Assembly (NCBI RefSeq): GCF_029227915.1
Contig: NC_079882.1
Span: 22,823,001-22,887,000 of the forward strand
Reading direction: 5' to 3'
Source of the DNA: Hydractinia symbiolongicarpus
Lineage: Eukaryota; Cnidaria; Hydrozoa; Anthoathecata; Hydractiniidae
DNA: 64,000 nucleotides
Both the position numbers and the translations under genes were made by a program. Of this stretch, positions 58,421 through 64,000 are shown piece by piece (the first letter of the stretch is position 1; the number at the start of each line of letters is the position of its first letter). The notes beneath the pieces were generated by a model. It saw only the letters and a list, made by a program, of their open reading frames with translations, was not told the DNA's origin and made no database searches.

Positions 58421-58974
58421 TACAATTTGTCAGGGTGTGGGCGGTATTCGCCCGCCACCAAGACTGAATAAGGTTAACTTTCTTTTACATACCCAGCAGA
58501 CTTTTTTTTTCATTTATTTCCCAATTAGTGAAATTTACAGTGGTTTTTAAAAAAACTAATTTAAATCGACTAAAAAGAATATATCGTATATTAAAGGCTC
58601 AACAAAAACTTAGCACTGGGTTACATATTGTGCGTGAGTAAACAGTACCCTTCCAAGACCGTATGGAACGATGAAACTGCAAAATGAAGGAGAATTTGTG
58701 ACGGAAGATGGGACATAAAACCATTAGATTATAAACGAATCATCCTTCTCTGACGGTAAGTGTGGGATATTTTATCCAAGTTGAGAATATGAAAGCCTCT
58801 ATTTTGATTATATACTATGCTGTATTTGCTAAAATATTTTCTCATTTACATGAAATCGAATTCGATGAAGAATTAGTCATTTGATACTATTAGCGTTGTG
58901 GTTTTCAATACAAAGAAGTAAATTCTTTTACACTTGAGAAGCGCCATGCGTATTTCATCAGTATAAGTACGCTC

Positions 58975-59856
58975 ATGCGTAAGCTCAAATCATATGGATT
59001 ACAAAGACCTCATTCCTCACAAAATAACAAATACACACACTTAGCTAATCGATTAAAGGAAATTGCGAGTGGTGCCGGGTCATTTGGAGGCTATCGAACA
59101 GTGTGGCATACTCTGCAATTAGAAGGTTCGCATGTTAAAAAAAATTGTTGCCATTATTTTAAAAGTTGTAGGTCCTCAAGGAACTGATTTAGGAAAGTTA
59201 GGCGGTTAAAAAGAAGAAAATATATCAGCCCTGATATATATTACATAGGGTAATTATGGTCCAAACTATGCCTGGTATATTGACGGGAATGACAAAGCAA
59301 AGGCCTGGGGATTCTCAGTACATGGAGCCATTGACGAATTCAGTAGAAAGACAGCCCTTAAGCGCATAGGTATGTTCTGTCACCAAGATATCAAAGAATA
59401 CAATGCTGGTGGTCTTACCAAAACTAGAATTATATGGTGGCGTAACTTTTTCAATGATCTAGAGTCTGAGGGTACATCGCATTAAACTGACGAACTAAAC
59501 AAGGAATGCTTATGGCATTTTTTCTCTGATATTATACAGCAAGAACTCCACGACGTGACATTGGAACACACACTATCCGCAAATCAAGATTTGATTGTGT
59601 CTCAGGTCGGCCACACTCGATTTTATATATACCTGAAAGTTAAGGTGGCAAAGAAATAAAACTTAAAGTAGAAGAAAAAAAATTTTGAACGCAATGGAGC
59701 AAGGAAATGACTCCGAAGATGAAAACGAATTTACTGAGTATTTCGATTATGTAACCACAGAGGTTAAAATCGATGCGACAAAAACTTGGGAAGATGTCTT
59801 GAGCGTTTACCACAAGGGAAATGAAAATATACACCAGATTTTGCTGATAACCTAAA
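58975..59856 (+). pseudogene. Integrase-core transposase relic
   Basis: Fragments in plus orientation read LKSYGLQRP, GSFGGYRTVWHTLQLEG, then NYAWYIDGNDKAKAWGFSVH and GAIDEFSRKT (the first catalytic Asp region), then TRIIWWRNFFNDL and LNKECLWHFFSDIIQ. The order is that of a large family of integrase-domain transposases found in invertebrates. The middle of the core, with the second Asp and the Glu, is deleted, and frames change several times (near 59170, 59365, 59480, 59640). Confidence 0.65.
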
Positions 59857-60002
59857 TTTCTAACAAATGATATAAACTAACAAAAATTAAAAAATATCAC
59901 CAGAAGTATAAATATTTAATTAACTTTTAGAAATCTTTACTTTTGTATGTTTCTTTATAATGTTAAAAAAATGTTAACAAAAACAAGGTATATATCTAAA
60001 TA

Positions 60003-60509
60003 TCATGCCCTTGCAAATGACCGTCCTTTACAGAAACCTATGTACAGAGTTCTACGGAAACTTTCAGGAATTTTCATGTGAGCGACTGGAAAAGTTATTG
60101 ACCGACTGCATGAGTGAACAACAGCAAAACAAATCGAATGACCAACAAATTTAGAGAAACAGTCACGGTCAAAATATACTACGACTTTCAATTTTGTATA
60201 GTCAATATGTTTATGTTTTTGTCCAGTTAGCCAAAACATCATATTTGGAGAGGTTAAATCTGCTTCTTCAAACTCTTCTTCTCCAGCTTCTTCTTTCGCA
60301 TCTTCAATTCTGCTATCTTTCAAAGCAACTGCAACAGATACTGTCTCCATACGTTTTGTATCAATTTCATAGAGAAAATCCTCAAACATATCCATGATTG
60401 CTTCTTCAACTCGACGGTTAGTAGACTCCTGCTCCGGATATATTAGTCTCAATAATGTGGCAATATAGGTTCCATCCACATTTGTATACTCAGTGTTATC
60501 AATGTCCAA
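60003..60509 (-). CDS. Uncharacterised ORF, possibly HECT-like C-terminal region
   Basis: The 168-codon frame has an acidic first half (EEAGEEEFEEAD) and then MFWLTGQKHKHIDYTKLKV, HSICFAVVHSCSRSITFPVA and FRRTLYIGFCKGRSFARA at the end. A WLTG near the middle, a Cys in the position of AHTC, and an F.RA terminus loosely recall the C-lobe of HECT ubiquitin ligases and of HECT-like proteins carried by invertebrate transposons. The similarity is weak. The frame is clean, and the start may lie further upstream in a spliced or shifted frame. Confidence 0.35.
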   Translation of the reverse strand: MDIDNTEYTNVDGTYIATLLRLIYPEQESTNRRVEEAIMDMFEDFLYEIDTKRMETVSVAVALKDSRIEDAKEEAGEEEFEEADLTSPNMMFWLTGQKHKHIDYTKLKVVVYFDRDCFSKFVGHSICFAVVHSCSRSITFPVAHMKIPESFRRTLYIGFCKGRSFARA

Positions 60510-60715
60510 AAGGGTGCAAATAACTGTGGCGAAGCGTTTACATAAGTACTAACATCAAATATACCATCAAAGTGGTAAGTCTGAGTAAAAAAAGTGTAGT
60601 CATAAAACGCAAACCGAACACACATAAGAAACGCTACCATTTTGGGGATACCATAATACGAAGCTATTTGGAAAGTAATGATATATGGCGAGCCGAAACC
60701 TCTAAATAAAAACTT

Positions 60716-60830
60716 TAATTTGCCGCAGAGTTTTTAATTTGCCGTGGCAAAAGTTTAATTTGCCGCAAATCTTTAATTTGCCGTAAAATCTTTAATTTGT
60801 CGTGGTGAAATTTTAATTTGCCGTGCCGGG
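60716..60830. repeat. Minisatellite of six TTAATTTGCCG units
   Basis: TTAATTTGCCG (once TTAATTTGTCG) recurs six times at 18-22 base intervals with variable spacers such as TGGCAAAAG and CAAATCT. It does not code. Confidence 0.9.
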
Positions 60831-60999
60831 CCACCGTACTAAGTAGATATTTGTAATCCCTGTTAAATTTGCAAAAAAAATGATATATAACACTGTATAG
60901 TTTATTTTTATTTCAATTTTTAATTTTTAACGGATGACAATAGATTAGTGACGTGAAAATGTACCTAAAATGAGTAATTGACATAATGTTGTATTTATT

Positions 61000-63248
61000 T
61001 GCTTCTACATTGCGTAACAATAACTAATATATTGAAATGAAGTTATTCTTTGAAGATCATTTATATCCAATCATGTCCATTTAACAATAAAACTTAGCGT
61101 TGAAAAGATGCTAAACATGGAAGAAACTCGTTTCGTTTGAAAAGATACCTTGCAAAATAGATAAAATATTAAACGAATCTCTTTCTGAACATAACTTAAA
61201 TAAAAGTACAAAGAATCTTTTAAAATAAATTGTTCAGTTAAGAAACTGTCTGGCTAGTTTTTCGCAGTGAAATATGGAGGCAAATTAAACTGTATTAATT
61301 AAAAAGCGTTTCTAGCAAGCTATCTTGCTAACACTCGCAACACATGCAACGAATGAAGAAATATATACAGGTACCGACTAAGAGAAAATACCGTATTTGT
61401 CACTTGTTTTTGTCTTGATTAACGACATTACACCTACAATTCAGCAGATTTCTAATAAACATCATCATTTAAATAACCGTGTTCTCTCTCTTTGCTGCCC
61501 TAGGCGTTCAATTAATTTTCGAAATTTTAGGGCGGACGTTTACTTAAAATATCGTATATTAAAAATCACCCTCATCCTTGTCTTGATCTGTTATGTTGAA
61601 TTCAATATTCTTCGATAACAGTGTCCTTTGCAAATGGGTCCTCATCAATGGTCTGGTCGTTCATAGCTCTAAGTAATTTTTTCGTTTTTGTAAGCATTTT
61701 ACCAAACTTTGTAAAATAAAAACCAATCCTTTGTTATCATGAAAGACAGCTTTTCTTTTCAATCAATAACACTTGATGCGGATTCTAAAAGAAAATTAAC
61801 TGCGTATTAAAAAACTAATTTTAAAGAAATTTAATAACCCGTGGCCTTTATTTTTTATAGTTTAAAACGCTGATCAGAAAAATGTAAAAGGTCATACGCT
61901 TCAAACGAACGGCCCGAGAGATATAGTTGTTTGACGATGACGATAATTTAAAATTGCCTAGGTTATGAAATTTACACAATTTTGCTCCCAGGATTTCGTT
62001 AGTTACCCAAGCGGTGTAAAAATCGTTGTTTACAAATAGAAGTTTCCAATTTAACGACACAACTTATTTTGAAAATTTTAATTCTTGTTTCGTTTTCTTG
62101 TAAATTCTTAGTTAATTATTGTAAAGAAGACCGTATGTAAAAAAGACTGGTATTTTCTGTGTGGTTTAACTAGAAATTTAACTAAGGAACAACAAGTTGC
62201 CACCACAATTCTCCAGTTTTTGACAACAGACTGATAACTCGAAGTCTGCATCTTCGTCAACTTTGTACCCGATATTAATTATTCCTTCAAATCTGTTATA
62301 GTGGAAGGAGATGAAATCTCAAGGACAGTCAGTAGCTTCTTAATCATAGACACAGCAACAAGATTACTGCTCTGGGTTAGCAGGAACCAGCATAGCAACG
62401 TAGAGACACGTTTGGAACCTCTTCAATTGTTTCTTTGCGTGCGTTGGCGGCCGTTTTTTCTAAATAATAATGAAGAAGCCTTTTCACAAAAATGAGAAGA
62501 AATTCTCATTGATGATTTATAAATATTTGTTCTGAAAAAATTGCTTACCACGCATTTAAAAGGTACAGAAAGTATTTGGCTTCTAATCACGGTTCCTCGT
62601 CTCAGTGAAATTAAACACATCTCATAAAAAATTTGCTGAAATAAAATAATATAAGGATTTGATAATGATTGTAGCAGACAAAACTTGATATAACACTATG
62701 AAACGCCTCCCGAAAAAATTGAAATTAAAGTATCTGATTTTTTATTTACTTTTTTCAATTTTATAAGTAGTTGCATCCTTTTTAATTACATCGATTCAGT
62801 TGATTTGCGACATGCAGATGACCTAAGAAAAACATAGACATGTTTCTGGTGAATTGAGGAATCTCTTGAAAGTACAAAATTCATGAATTTCTGGAAAAAT
62901 TAATAATGGCCCTGTTGGCCATTGTTAATAACGCTACACCAGCGTCTTTACCGACCTAAAAGTCTTAGACTTAATACACCTTTCCCAAATTTCATAAGTT
63001 ATAATAATTTTGGCGCGATCCAAAATTTTAAAATGGTTCTATGCTCTTCAAATAAGGAAATTCAGATAGAATAACAAATTATCAAGAGAAAAAAAAAGTT
63101 TTTAGAGCAATATAATATTCTGGTTAAATTTTATATATATTTGGAGAAAACAATTATTTTGAAAGCGAGGCTAATCTTGGAAAGCGCGGCTATATAAAGG
63201 TTTTGACCGTAACTTTCAACTCAGAATTGAAGCACTTACGAACAGAAA
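61000..63248. other. AT-rich DNA without recognised content
   Basis: I see no coding sequence, transposon end or RNA gene I can support here. Short open frames on both strands have no recognisable motifs. Confidence 0.4.
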
Positions 63249-63376
63249 TATTTACGAAATTAGGTAATTTGTTCTAACGTTTTGCTAAGGAACTTTGGGA
63301 TAAGAATCGTTTTTAGCATCAAACTCTTTAATTGAGTTTGGCATAATTAGGAAATTCGGGAAAGGTCTATTCTGTT
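63249..63376. repeat. Dispersed repeat, second copy of 33697-33835
   Basis: Same orientation and order of words as the intron 4 copy, with point differences (TTGGGATAAGAATCG for TAGGGATAAGAATCA). Confidence 0.75.
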
Positions 63377-63719
63377 AAGTACAATACCGGGATGACAAGA
63401 GTGTTATTAACCTCCCACCCAACACCCTTACCGTTCCATATTACTTTTAAACAAAATACTAGTGTTATAAAATAAATTAGCCAGAGAACCTCGTGTCAAA
63501 ACCCTGAATAAAAAAAAATTAAAAATTATTGTACATGATACCCGAATGTTTTGTTTTCTGCTTGTACATGTAGCTATTTTAAAAATTAATACAATGAATT
63601 TCAAATCGAACATTTTCCTTCTTTATTAAAACCTGGATATTACAACTTTGTCACAAGAAAATCTTCAAAAAATAATCCTGATTTCTACAAATCGAAACAA
63701 ATAGCTATCCGTTAACAAA

Positions 63720-63875
63720 TACAATATAAACTGTTTTATCCATCTTTTCTAAGAAATTCTACCCTCGATCAGCATATTGACCTCGCAAGCTCCGTCTATA
63801 CTTTTGACCTCGGGTAGTATTTCTCGGAATAGATAAGCAAAACAGTTAATATTGTATTAATATAACAACTGCGCA
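63720..63875. repeat. Long imperfect foldback
   Basis: TACAATATAAACTGTTTT ... AAATTCTACCCTCGATCA is mirrored by TGACCTCGGGTAGTATTT ... AAAACAGTTAATATTGTA. The arms are about 60 bases each around a 30-base centre. It is probably a MITE of the foldback type. Confidence 0.65.
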
Positions 63876-63916
63876 ATCCAAGAAACTGTGTCAAAAAATG
63901 CAGGTACCTAACTAAA

Positions 63917-63998
63917 AAGCCAAAGTTAAAAAAATAATAGTTTTTTAACATTGGCTTTCTGAGGTTGTTAGGTTTAACATTGGCTTTTTAAGGTTCTC
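63917..63998. repeat. Hairpin and repeated AACATTGGCTTT words at the window edge
   Basis: AAAGCCAAAGTTAAAAAA and TTTTTTAACATTGGCTTT pair with one mismatch; TTTAACATTGGCTTT then recurs near 63975. It may be the start of an element that continues past the window. Confidence 0.55.
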
Positions 63999-64000
63999 TA

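Noticed and set aside
62301-62620. Short ORFs on both strands
   Set aside because: No recognisable motif and no neighbouring exon signals; chance frames in AT-rich DNA.
1-64000. tRNA, rRNA, CRISPR array, bacterial-type operon
   Set aside because: None was seen by eye; the gene structure is eukaryotic. A tRNA scan was not run.

Overview
The window looks like an AT-rich stretch of an invertebrate metazoan genome, most likely a cnidarian. The reasons are the mix of transposons (a Maverick/Polinton-type DNA element, a CR1/L2-like LINE, TTAA-flanked MITEs, Helitron-like ends, a Tigger-like MITE) and one large intron-rich receptor gene on the + strand. The species assignment is an inference. No rRNA, tRNA, CRISPR array or bacterial-style operon was seen.

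Bases 1 to about 13,450 hold a decayed Polinton/Maverick (adintovirus-like) element, visibly richer in GC than its surroundings and probably cut off at its left end by the window. I recognise a major-capsid-like gene, an integrase, the C-terminal half of a packaging ATPase, a protein-primed family-B DNA polymerase with an N-terminal SAP-like segment, a Bro/MSV199-like coiled-coil protein, a protein made of Cys-rich repeats and several small membrane or unknown proteins. Almost every gene carries frameshifts or in-frame stops. The integrase has lost its core by an internal deletion, the polymerase palm is deleted and partly inverted, and a 3.2-kb LINE sits inside the Cys-repeat gene. The element is therefore a fossil.

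Bases 15,099 to 52,224 hold one host gene on the + strand, for which I derived 24 exons. All splice sites are GT/AG, all junction phases agree, and the total is 4410 nt (1469 residues plus stop). The product has a signal peptide, three discoidin (F5/8 type C) domains, about three fibronectin-III-like domains with a basic RKRR site in the third, one transmembrane helix and two tandem protein tyrosine phosphatase (PTP) domains. The membrane-proximal PTP domain has lost its nucleophile, its P-loop arginine and its WPD motif. The distal domain keeps a CX5R loop but lacks WPD. The reading frame is intact, so this looks like a receptor pseudophosphatase under constraint. This is the most interesting object in the window.

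Its introns are full of non-autonomous elements: a 906-bp TTAA-flanked MITE carrying three tandem units each with a pair of CRE-like octamers, a second TTAA MITE, a MITE with perfect 15-bp terminal inverted repeats, tandem Helitron-like ends, an inverted pair of about 0.4-kb repeats flanking exon 4, and small local duplications.

Bases 52,225 to 64,000 are gene-poor. They contain fragments: a LINE 3' end, a PI-PLC-X-like segment, a possible P2X7-like Cys-rich exon, an integrase-core transposase relic, a possible HECT-like C-terminal ORF, a Tigger-like MITE, and several foldbacks and minisatellites. Stretches not listed hold nothing I can support.
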